Source: Salpingoeca rosetta (taxonomy: Eukaryota; Opisthokonta; Choanoflagellata; Craspedida; Salpingoecidae). From it: DNA of 20,000 bases. The stretch spans positions 640,417-660,416 of the forward strand of contig NW_004754930.1 in the NCBI RefSeq assembly GCF_000188695.1, read 5' to 3'. Under the pieces are notes generated by a model that had not been told where the DNA came from, made no database searches, and saw nothing but the letters and a program-made list of their open reading frames with translations. Shown piece by piece: positions 1 to 8,967 of this stretch; the stretch's first letter is position 1, and every line of letters begins with the position of its first letter. The position numbers and the translations under genes were made by a program.

Positions 1-52
<52 letters not shown>
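1..52. repeat. (AC)n microsatellite at left edge
   Basis: An uninterrupted AC dinucleotide tract of 26 units that begins before the window. It lies upstream of the first gene. The stretch 53-249 behind it holds only the presumed promoter and 5' UTR of that gene; I see no separate gene there. Confidence 0.97.
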
Positions 53-53
<1 letters not shown>

Positions 54-249
54 GCCTGCTCGCGTCATGCTGCTTGTGCTGGTGTGGTTGTGGAAAGTTT
101 GTGAAAACAGCACCCAATTATCTTTCGACGTGGAAGTTGATGACTTCTGCTCTGACTTCTTGCAACCCAAGCAAGCGGATACAAATCACACGCTGCAAGC
201 CCTCACGCTCTTGCTTCAGTCTGTCAGCCTCCTCTTCACACCACCCGCC

Positions 250-1206
250 ATGCTTGCCCTGGCTGTGGCTCGCTGTGGCCGTGCGCTGTGGTCGCACGCA
301 TGCCTCCGCACCCCGGCCTCCCTCTCGTCCTTTCGTACACTCCCCACCTCCGCCGCTGCATCCGCTGGAGCGGTGACAAAGGATTCCACTGTGTCGCAGT
401 TTGCGACTGTGCGCATCAGCAGCTCCATCCCCGTTCACGTTCAGAGCCTGGAGCCTGCGCGCAGGCCAAGCGCCCTCAAGGAAGATGCTTCGGTGGACGA
501 CAGAACACGCGTGCACATCGAGCTCAAGTAAGAATCCACCCATCGTGTGCGTGCGTTGTGCGTGTGTGTGTATGCGGTGGCAACTTGCAGCTGCAAACGT
601 GTGAGCTGTGCGCTGTGAGCTGTGAGCTGTGAGCTGTGCGCTGTGAGCTGTGAGCTGTGAGCTGTGAGCTGCGAGCCGCGAGCTGTTCTCTCTCTCTTGC
701 CCCCTCTCTGTTTCCCTCCCCTGTCTTTGTTTCTCTTCTGTCCTTCTCCTGTCCCTCCCCATCTCTCCGGTTCTTTCCTCTCTCACGCACTTGTATTTAT
801 TGATTGCCTTGTGGCGAATAGGCCAGATCGTAGCATGCACGGTGGCTTGACACAGGACGACCTGTGCATCGACCACGAGGGCGAGAATCTCGTCGTGAAA
901 TGTCATCGCCAAGGCGCAACCCTCAATGTCTGGGTTCCATTTTCGTGTGGTATGTAGCTGTAGCTTTGTCTGCTTGTGCCGTGAATGTGCAATGAGATGC
1001 CCGTTATTCTCTTGTTGCAGATCGGGGGAGGGCACTGTGTGCGCCAGTGCTTGTGTGTGTTTATGCGTACGCACGTGTTTATGCGTGTGTGCTTGGCGGT
1101 GACAATGTGGCGGACGCGTGCAAAGCCGCGAGTGTCCCTCCCTCCTCCTCCCGGCTGTGTCACCCTCTTACCCCAACGGCACCCAATTTGCTCCAACACT
1201 CACTCA

Positions 1207-1251
<45 letters not shown>

Positions 1252-1254
1252 ACG

Positions 1255-1289
<35 letters not shown>

Positions 1290-1313
1290 TCACTCACTCA
1301 CTCACTCACTCAC

Positions 1314-1372
<59 letters not shown>

Positions 1373-3613
1373 CACTCACACACACACACACACACACACA
1401 CTTTCTCTATCGTCAGGAGTGGATGCTGAGCTGAAGGAGGCAGACGAAAGCAGCAGCCCTGCCGACTTGATTGTGAGCAAGATGGAGGGCGGTGCCATCT
1501 CCTTCAAAACCGGCCGAGGTCTCGTCTCGTCCTGCCTTGTCTTGTCTTGCTTGTCGCACAACGCAACACTGCACTGTGTACAACACGTTTGGGCAGTGAG
1601 TGCGTGGGCGCCTGTACAGCCGTCAAAGCGTCATACCCAACACCAGCATCCATGCCTTGATGGTCACCTGGCGAGCGAGCGAGCGGTCATCGCCCACTCA
1701 ATGAACTGTTGGCTCTCTTGGTCGTTTGCTCATTGGTCTGCTCGCCTGCTTACCGACTCCACCTGTTTGCCTTCCCTGCAACCTTCGCTTGTGCTTGCGC
1801 TGCAGGCTCGTGTTTCCTGGCGGGTGTGAAGACATCTGCTGTGAACGGCACTTCGGACGCCGGCAACCTCGTCATCGACAGCTTGCTCGTGTGTACGCTG
1901 CAGTGATATGTCAGTGCTCCTTGCCGCGCTTGCCCAGCGGTGTTGAGCATCGTCATCATTGTTGCTGCCATACCACCATGATCACCGCTCTTTACTCGCA
2001 CTCCTTTACCGTAATCCCACCACCACCACCCCGCAACAACAGCAGTGGCAATAATCCTAGCAGCAATTGCAATTGCAACACTGCACAGCTTACGCGTCTA
2101 CCTCCTACCACGCACACACACACACACACAACACACACACACGCACACATACCAACAGGGGAATGTGAGCTATCAGAGCACGACTGGCAGTGTCTTTGTC
2201 CGTCGTGTGCAGAGCCAAGAAGTGCGTGGCGTGGGCATTGTTGCTGCTTGACTGCGCGTCTTCCAACAACGTGCTTGCATGCATAACTAACTAATCACAC
2301 AGTACACCTCAGCTTGGAGTGCACCCACCCCTCATATGGGCGATCCAGCACACATGTCGTTCACATCCCACGCATTGACACACCTGTCCACCGCACGACC
2401 GCACAGTTTGACGTTGAGCTCGCGAGCGGAACTGCGTCTGTGGAGGCGCTGTATTCGGATGTGACGCGAGTTGCGACGGAGAGCGGGCACATCAGTGTTG
2501 GCGACGCACACGGGCCGGGGTCCTATCGCTCAGACACAGGCGACATCACCCTCGGTTGGTTTCAAGCGCGCGCGCGTGTGTGTGCGAATGGTTGGGTGTG
2601 CGTTTGGTCATGTGTGGACGTTCGTGTGCAGGGGCGAGTGTGTGCGTAATTATGTGTGTTTGCACATGTGCATGGGTTTGTGTGTGTGTGTGTGTGTGCG
2701 TGTGTGTGTGTGTGTGTGCGTGTGTGTGTGTGCATGCAACTGAGCGTGTGCTCGTGCGTGTGTTTGCGACGCTGGTGCGCATGGAGCATGCATCTGCAAC
2801 ACATTTACGCGTGCATCTCAATGTCACACCACAACGTTCCGTGACACGCCTCAGGCACGGTGGATGGCCCCATGGATGTGTGGACGCGAACTGGAAACGT
2901 GTTCATGCATGTCGCGCGCGCCGTCAACGGCACTGTCAACAGCGACTCAGGTATTGACAACACTGAGCAGATGAACCCGAGAGAGAGTGTGTGTATGAGT
3001 GTATGAGTGTGTGTGTGTGAGCATGTGTGTGTGTGTGTGTGAGCATGTGTGTGTGTGTGTGTGTGTGAGTGAATGGGACAGGAAGCAGAAGAAGTGCATG
3101 CATCGTCTGGGTTTGTTGAGACCTCCGTAGTTAGACCCATGTGTGATTTGTGATGAGCACCAACTCTGACCTTCATATATGATTCACTTCCATCCAACCA
3201 TCATGCACACGAACGAAATTATTTCGTCACCACAACTGTAGGAGCGGTTGAAGTGGCCTGAGGTGCTGTATTGCACGCGCCCCCACACGCGGCGGGGGGT
3301 GCACCCCAATGACGCCACCGCCACCACCACCACCAGCAACGGCAGCAACGGCACGGGACGACCACTGGCAACAACAGCGCTGGAGCTCCGGCGCAAGAGC
3401 GGGGGGAAGCACGATGGACGCCACGGCGAAATTGAGCTGCAGGTTGGACGCGCCATCACCGAGGACGTGCCGCACACGGGCACCATCACCGTCACGCACG
3501 CGCCGGGGAAGCTGGCCGTGAGCTGCGAGTCGTACATGCAGGCGGTGATGGGCAAGCGCCGCAGCATCATCACAAATATGCGCGCAGCGTGGCCGCAGCC
3601 GTCACGCACGTGA
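250..3613 (+). CDS. FAM185A: FAM185A-like protein (DUF4097-type beta-repeat), probable mitochondrial presequence
   Basis: Eight exons: 250-527, 822-949, 1417-1518, 1806-1888, 2159-2230, 2407-2554, 2855-2950, 3242-3613. The product is about 425 residues. Residues 1-35 ([20 protein letters not shown]...) are rich in Arg, Ala and Ser without acids, as in a mitochondrial targeting peptide, so I prefer ATG 250 to the in-frame ATG 67. The rest is a run of short beta repeats with Gly turns ([49 protein letters not shown]), the pattern of the DUF4097/FAM185A parallel beta fold. The C-terminus ([20 protein letters not shown]) resembles the end of FAM185A. Molecular function of the family is unknown to me. 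Exons 1-7 join with matching phase. The exon 7-8 junction does not: exon 7 ends in phase 1 but the conserved C-terminal frame needs phase 0. An indel, a weak alternative donor at 2935, or a small intron 3253-3385 would each resolve it. Family call from remembered conservation, no search. Confidence 0.82.
601..685. repeat. 7-bp tandem repeat (GTGAGCT)n
   Basis: About twelve copies of a 7-base unit GTGAGCT, with GTGCGCT and GCGAGCC variants. It lies inside intron 1 (528-821) of the FAM185A-like gene. The unit resembles a 5' splice site (GTGAG), so the array holds many decoy donors downstream of the real donor GTAAGA at 528. Confidence 0.9.
1201..1400. repeat. Compound microsatellite (CA)n-(CTCA)n-(CT)n-(CA)n
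   Basis: CA tracts at about 1210-1285 are followed by a CTCA tetranucleotide array to about 1318, a pure CT tract to about 1367 and a second CA tract at 1377-1400. It fills the 3' half of intron 2 (950-1416) of the FAM185A-like gene, ending 16 nt before the acceptor CAG at 1414-1416. The CT tract may act as an extended polypyrimidine tract. Confidence 0.95.
2679..2733. repeat. (TG)n tract in FAM185A-like intron 6
   Basis: A TG dinucleotide tract with two CG interruptions, inside intron 6 (2555-2854). The intron otherwise shows only TG-biased, CG-containing sequence and no exon-like segment. Confidence 0.9.
2985..3068. repeat. Degenerate TG repeat with GAGCATG spacers, FAM185A-like intron 7
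   Basis: TG runs separated by ATGAG and GAGCATG segments, at the donor side of intron 7 (2951-3241). The remainder of that intron, 3070-3241, holds no recognisable feature beyond the acceptor TAG at 3239-3241. Confidence 0.85.
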
Positions 3614-3615
3614 TT

Positions 3616-3616
<1 letters not shown>

Positions 3617-3678
<62 letters not shown>
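3617..3678. repeat. (CA)n microsatellite in convergent intergenic region
   Basis: A pure CA tract of 31 units starting 4 bases after the stop codon of the FAM185A-like gene, so it would sit in that gene's 3' UTR. The convergent interval 3614-4062 otherwise holds a second CA-rich stretch (3780-3846), a decamer repeat and no gene that I can support. Confidence 0.96.
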
Positions 3679-3680
<2 letters not shown>

Positions 3681-3762
3681 ACACATGCGTGCGGATGTTC
3701 TTGGAAATGACATGTGTGGCTGTGTTTGCCTCAATTGTTGTGTTGCTGTCCCATACACACGG

Positions 3763-3768
3763 TTTATT
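3763..3768 (-). terminator. Candidate polyadenylation signal AATAAA (minus strand)
   Basis: The plus strand reads TTTATT, giving AATAAA on the minus strand about 295 nt past the stop of the ZNF277-like gene. It is the canonical hexamer in a plausible place, but a single hexamer is weak evidence. If used, the transcript would end close to the convergent FAM185A-like gene. Confidence 0.3.
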
Positions 3769-3964
3769 ATTGGCGCTTGCACACACACACACACAAATGC
3801 ACAAATGCACAAATACACACACACACATACACGCAAACACACACAGTAATCGGTTACACTAAACCATGACACACTACAACCAAATGAGGACGGGTGGATG
3901 GCTCAACTCAGACCTACCATAGTTAGTCATGAAAGTCGTTGGACAGGCAGGCAGGCAGACACAC

Positions 3965-4003
3965 ATACACAGACATACAAAGACATACAAAGACGTACAA
4001 AGA
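3965..4003. repeat. Short decamer tandem repeat (ATACAAAGAC)
   Basis: Three to four copies of a 10-base unit ATACAAAGAC, with a GTACAAAGAC variant, followed by a C run and a short CA tract to about 4031. It lies just downstream of the ZNF277-like stop codon on that gene's strand, so probably in its 3' UTR. Confidence 0.75.
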
Positions 4004-4062
4004 CACCCCCCCCCACACACACACACACACAGAGGCCCAGCCAGCCTGCGAGCGCTGCTGGA

Positions 4063-7000
4063 TCACTTGTGGTCGTCGTCGTCACCGATGAGACGGGTGA
4101 GGAGATGGTCGCCAGGCTCCTCCGGCTGAAGATACCTGTGATAGCCGCAGCGGTGGTGGTGATGGTGGTGATGGTGAGGAAACAAGGCCGGGTGAGTTCA
4201 TGGTGTCATTCTCCTAATGAAGCGCAATGAAACACAACACAACACAACACAACACAACACAACACAACACAAAACAACACAACACAACACAACACAACAC
4301 AACACAACACACGCACAGAGCACAGCACGGCATAACACCCCTTGTCCTTTTCCTCAACGCACTTATCAGCGAGGAAGGAGCGCTCTGCCAAGACGCGTGT
4401 GAGCTCGTGCGGGGCGAGTACGGGCCGCGCACTGCGGAGAAAGTTGACCAGCTTCACCCTGCTGTAGAAGTCAAGGCGATGCTTTGCCATGACAGCAAGC
4501 AGGTCGCACCCGTGCACCTGGCGCATGTGTCGCAGCACGTGGTCCGGGTGCATGCACACGGTTGAGCAGAACAGGCACGATGTGGGCGCCTTCTCGCTCT
4601 CCAGCCACGTGCGCCACTCCCCTTCATCATCACCACCATTGTCATCATCGTCGTCAGCACCACCACGGCGCTGAATGCGGCGGTGCGCGGATCCCCCGTG
4701 CCCGCGCCAACTGCTGCTATTCACAGCACCTCGCTCGCGACCGTGCCCCCATCGCTGCCGCTGCCCGCGCTCGCCACGCCCTTTTCCTTCCATTTCCATT
4801 CCCTTTCGCGTCACGGCACCAGTGTCACCGCGTGGTGCTGATGTCTGCGCAGGTGCTCTGGCAGCCGCGACTGATGCCAGAGCTGCATCCGCGTCGCCAA
4901 TGCTCCCTGCCTGTGTCGGCTCCCCTACTGCCGCTGTACAAGCTGCACAATCTGTAGCTGGTGCAGTGGCCGTTGTGCTTGTCGCGGTTGTGCTGGTTGT
5001 AGCAAGCGTGCTGGTTGTGGCTGGTGTGCGCCGCCAAGCACCCTCGTCTCGCTGCTCGCTCCGTGGTGGTGCGCATGTGTCCGTGTGTGAACCAGTCTCC
5101 GCCCCGCTTTCCGTCTCACCACCACTGCCATCATGATGCTGGTGCTGGTGCTGGTGCTGGTGGCGTTGCCTGCGTTTCTGCTTGGAGTGCTGTCCGCTCT
5201 TTCCCACACGCTCCCTCTGCATCACCTCATCATCATCCGTGTGCCCCTGGTGCTGCTTATGGTGTTGGTGCGGGACACGAGCAGCCGGTGATGACGACGA
5301 TGACGACGGCGTCGCGTGCTGGTGCGATTTGCCTCTGCCTCGCTGCGTCTTGTGCTGTCTTTTTCTTCGCCCACTGCCCCTGCGACTGCCACCACCGCTG
5401 CTACTGTTACCGCCGTCACTCGACTGGGCGCCGTCGGATGTGCCGCCTCCATCACCATCGTCGTCAACAATTGTCTGCCACGGCGTCCCGGGATCCTGTG
5501 CACAGCAGCGGCGTGTGAGTGAGTGAGTGAGTGAGTGAGTGAGTGAGTGAGTGAGTGAGTGAGCGAGTGAGTGAGTGAGTGAGTGAGTGAGTGAGTGAGT
5601 GAGTGAGTGTGTATGTGTGTGAGTGTGTGCGTACGTGAGCGAGTGTGTGTAAGTATGTGTATGTGTGTAAGTAGGTGTATGTGTGTAAGTATGTGTATGT
5701 GTGTATGTGTGTATGTGTATGTGTGTGTGTGAACGTGTGTGTGAATGTGTGTGTGTGTGTGTGTGAGTGTGTGTGTATGTAAGTATGTGTGTGTGTGCGT
5801 GTGTGTGTGTACTGTCGTTGGGCAGTGGAATGTGGCACAGCCGTTCTGTGGCACAACCGTTCTGTGCCGCTCACGCTCTCTTCCATCCCCCGTCCCGATT
5901 CCCCACAGTTCCAACGTCCAATGCGCGCACCGTGTAAGTGATGATGTAGTGCTCGTCAAAGGTGTGGTCGTTTGGGTTGAGCTTGTAATGCCTCTTCTTG
6001 CGGAGATGCGCCTTGAACTTTGGCCAGTCGTCAAACCGCTTGCAGCAATACGGGCAGATGCGCTCGCACACGCGTGCCTGTTTGCACAGAGACACCCGAC
6101 AGCGGCAAGGTGGAGGTGGACACACACATGTGGTCAGAGGGCGAGGCTGGCCGTGACGCAAGCATGGGCACACACGCACGCACACATGTGAAAACACACA
6201 CACACACACACGCACGCACGCACACACACACCACGCACACGCACACGCACACACTCACCTACACACGCACACACATGCGCACACACATGTGAAACAAAGG
6301 GTGTAGCGAGCAACCAGGATTGGGAATACGTCCTGCTCCCAACGCACAGCAACCCACCTCAATTTTGTCGAGCAGCTGGTGGATGTGAACAATGTTGTCT
6401 GGCAATCCGATGTTGAAATGGTGGCGGGAAAACAAGTGCTGTCAAGCATCCACACATGTGTGTGGGTGTGGGTGCGCGTGTGTATGGTGCGTGGATGAGA
6501 CGAGGCAATTCTAACACGAGTTTCAAGTGCGCAGAGCCAAGCGACATGCCAAACGATGCACAATGCGCCCATCATCTCCATATGAACACGGTCAGAGGAC
6601 AGACATGCAGAAGAAGAGGCATACGCTCACACAGGGTATCCACACATTGACAAACACACGCATACCGCGGCACAATCACTCATCAGTACGCAAATACACA
6701 CACACACGCACACACACGTCGAGAAAGGGGCGAACGCCATCGATGGGATCAGCGTCCTTGCAGAAGAAGCAGCGCCGAGAGAACGGCTGGCTGCGTTCAA
6801 GCCGCTTGCACTCCAGGACTTGTTTCTATCGCCGTCACATGCATTGGTAGGGGATAAGTTGGCGCCAACGTGAGCACTGCCTTGAAAGGGAAGGGCGGAG
6901 GAACACCATGTGAGTGGATGCAGCGCGCCAAGCGAACAAGCACCAGTTACACGCCGTACATACAAGCCGCTTGTCGTTGAAGAGCTTGCGTAGCCGGATG

Positions 7001-7623
7001 TCAGCAGCAGATCCCCCGAGCATGTACAACTTGTCTGCGCACAACATGAGTCCAGCAGCACAAGCGAATCAGTGTAACGACAAACGCCAGTTCATGCAAA
7101 GGCAGCTTGTCCCCCCCACACACACACATATATACGCACACTTATGCAGCTGTAAGTTTCCTTGGGCAACGCTTCAAAAACACAACACTACCTTCTGAAG
7201 CGTGGATGGGGTCGTCTGAGGGAGCTGTTGCTGCTGCTGTTGTTGCTGTTGCTGAGGGCTGTGTGCCGGTTGACTGTTGTTTCGCCGTTTCTGCTTCGGA
7301 ACGCTGCAGAACAGAGCACATGGCAGCCAAAGGCGCCGTTGAGGCTTGCTGCTCCTGCTGCAAGTACGCCTTCCGATAGTAGCTCAAATACCTGCCCAGC
7401 AAGCAGTCCAAACCGGCACGTTAGGCTTTCTTGACAGACGTGCGGCGCACGTTACGGTTCATGTGCGGCACATGTGCGGCACACGCACAACTTCTCCACC
7501 ACAAACCCAAGCACACACACACAAGCACACGCACAGACACACAAGCACACACAAGCACACACGGACACAGACACACACAGACACACACAGACACACACAC
7601 AGACACACACACACACAGACACA

Positions 7624-7670
<47 letters not shown>

Positions 7671-7902
7671 GCACGTCCAACCCCCCCCCCTCTCTCTCTC
7701 TCTCCAAACCGTTTGCAACTCACTCTGGCAGGTTGGAGATTTTGTGGACATCGTTGATGACCAAGGAGTGGGCACCAAGCATATGCACCAAGACCTGTTC
7801 CCGCGGTCCACAATGCACTTGGCCACACACGACACACACATGCACCTCCGCTGCGCGCAACGCGCATCCAGCACACCCGCCGCCGCCTTCTCTGCCGGCC
7901 AT
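4063..7902 (-). CDS. ZNF277: ZNF277-like C2H2 zinc-finger protein
   Basis: Eight exons read downward: 7902-7724, 7391-7192, 7034-6964, 6825-6718, 6438-6358, 6077-5931, 5495-4363, 4135-4063. The total is 1992 nt, 663 residues, and every junction agrees in phase. Four C2H2 fingers are seen: C23/C26/H40/H45, C169/C172/H187/H192, C221/C224/H237/H243 and C569/C572/H585/H590. Diagnostic ZNF277 segments include [16 protein letters not shown] after finger 2, [20 protein letters not shown] after finger 3, [10 protein letters not shown], and [15 protein letters not shown] after finger 4. In animals ZNF277 is a nuclear C2H2 protein linked to chromatin and to ribosomal protein RPS2; these roles are family knowledge, not seen here. 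Two oddities: exon 7 carries about 270 residues of low complexity (HQ repeats, Ser runs, basic and DDDDD stretches) between the conserved W and finger 4, and the last CxxC finger of animal ZNF277 is missing. The start is the first Met of the exon-1 frame, 20 residues before finger 1. Confidence 0.93.
4230..4312. repeat. (AACAC)n pentanucleotide repeat
   Basis: About sixteen AACAC units with one interruption near 4271. It lies in the last intron (4136-4362) of the ZNF277-like gene; on the sense strand it reads GTGTT and starts about 50 nt after the donor GTGCGT at 4362. Confidence 0.96.
5515..5812. repeat. (GTGA)n array followed by TG-rich repeat
   Basis: A near-perfect GTGA tetranucleotide array at 5515-5609 runs into a TG-rich stretch with TATG and AAGTA interruptions to 5812. 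It occupies the acceptor half of intron 6 (5496-5930) of the minus-strand ZNF277-like gene, so the transcript reads TCAC/CA there, ending close to the acceptor CAG at 5498-5496. Confidence 0.96.
6168..6293. repeat. CA-rich degenerate repeat, ZNF277-like intron 5
   Basis: CA runs interrupted by CG and TG dinucleotides in intron 5 (6078-6357). On the sense (minus) strand this is a TG-type tract lying toward the donor GTGGGT at 6357. Confidence 0.85.
7510..7674. repeat. CA microsatellite with AGACACAC variants, ZNF277-like intron 1
   Basis: Repeated CACAGA, CACAAG and CA units that become a pure CA tract at about 7625-7666. It fills the middle of intron 1 (7392-7723). On the minus strand the tract is TG-type and begins about 50 nt after the strong donor GTGAGT at 7723. 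Confidence 0.94.
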
Positions 7903-8097
7903 GCCGAAACTTTATGCGTATTTTCAACCAATCGCCAACAATCATCATCGCCCCTGTTCGAAGGACTGCCCACCATCCATTGCTTGGTTGTGTTGGCGTT
8001 GCTGCTGTTTGGATTGTTTGTTTGAACCACATACAGCAACCAGCAGCAGCAGATTCCTCGTGCCTCAAACCCTCCTCGCGCGCGCTGGTTGATGTGA
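7903..8097. promoter_or_regulatory. Putative divergent promoter, ZNF277-like / NEDD4-like
   Basis: The 195 bases between the start codons of the minus-strand ZNF277-like gene and the plus-strand HECT ligase. The arrangement is head-to-head, so core promoters and both 5' UTRs must lie here unless non-coding exons exist. I see no clear TATA box. A TTGTTTG/GTTGCTGCTG-rich stretch at 7990-8050 and an ATCATCATCG at about 7942 are the only compositional features. Confidence 0.4.
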
Positions 8098-8913
8098 ATG
8101 TCGACGATGCTGAAAGGTGGAGAAACAGCAGGCCCAAAGATGGGCCCACCGCTGCTGATTCAACCGGTGAGAAAGGCGAACACGCCGTCCGTCATAGCTT
8201 CTGTGGCCTTTTGTCTTGCTTGTGTTGTGTTGGGTTACGTTGCACGTCAAGCTGCACGTCACCGTGGCTTACACGTTCATGCTCGTTAATTGGGGGATCT
8301 ATTGCATGGTTGCAGAAGAGCGCCTCAGACCTGGTGAAGAAGAGCCGGCTGGGCGTGGCTGAGCCGTACGTCGTGGCGAAGGTTCGTGTGTGTTCTCTCT
8401 TTCCTAGGTGTGCTCTCTTTCCGACGTGTTCTCTCTTTCCAACGTGTTCTCTCTTTCCAACGTATTCTCTCTTTCGTGCGTGTGCTCTCTTTCATGCACA
8501 CACACACACACACATGCACACTCGCTCTGCTCGGGCAACTCCATACATGATCGCCATCCACGACCGTGTGTGAGAGGTGTACGCAGATGTTCCCCTCCCC
8601 CCAACGCAAACTCTTACTTGGTTGCCCAGCAATCATTCTTTGTTGATGTGGTAGAGTGCTCCGCTGACGTTCAGCATTCTGTTTACCCATCTTGAGAGCA
8701 TGATAACAAACCTGCCGCCTTGTTACACACACACACATACACACACACCTGCTCTGTGCTTTGTCGCTGTAGTTGACACAAGTTGACCCAATGGTTGTGT
8801 CGAAGCCCTCCATGTGTGGAACTCGCGCCCGCACACGACATGCCGTAGGATTGAACCCAACGGTGCGTGCATGTTCGTATGGGTGATGGCATCCGTGTGT
8901 GCTGCCTGTGTGC

Positions 8914-8967
<54 letters not shown>

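Noticed and set aside
118..1074. Long minus-strand open frame of 318 codons opposite FAM185A-like exons 1-2
   Set aside because: His/Thr/Arg-rich repeat translation, opposite conserved plus-strand exons that join in phase. It is a shadow frame.
1021..1130. Possible extra exon after the acceptor-like TTGTTGCAG at 1012-1020
   Set aside because: Joining exon 2 (ending 949) directly to 1417 is in phase and gives continuous family-like sequence. The 1021 segment would add Val/Cys/Tyr-rich repeat-like residues.
985..1829. Plus-strand frames encoding long (TH)n, (SL)n and (VC)n peptides
   Set aside because: These come from CA, CT and TG microsatellites in introns. Similar frames recur at every repeat in the window and encode no domain.
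7421..8149. Minus-strand open frame of 242 codons across the divergent promoter
   Set aside because: It includes the (VC)n product of the CA tract. The conserved zinc finger lies in another frame of the same strand (7902-7724).
8390..8497. CRISPR-like array
   Set aside because: The units are directly adjacent with no unique spacers, in an intron of a eukaryotic gene. It is a minisatellite.
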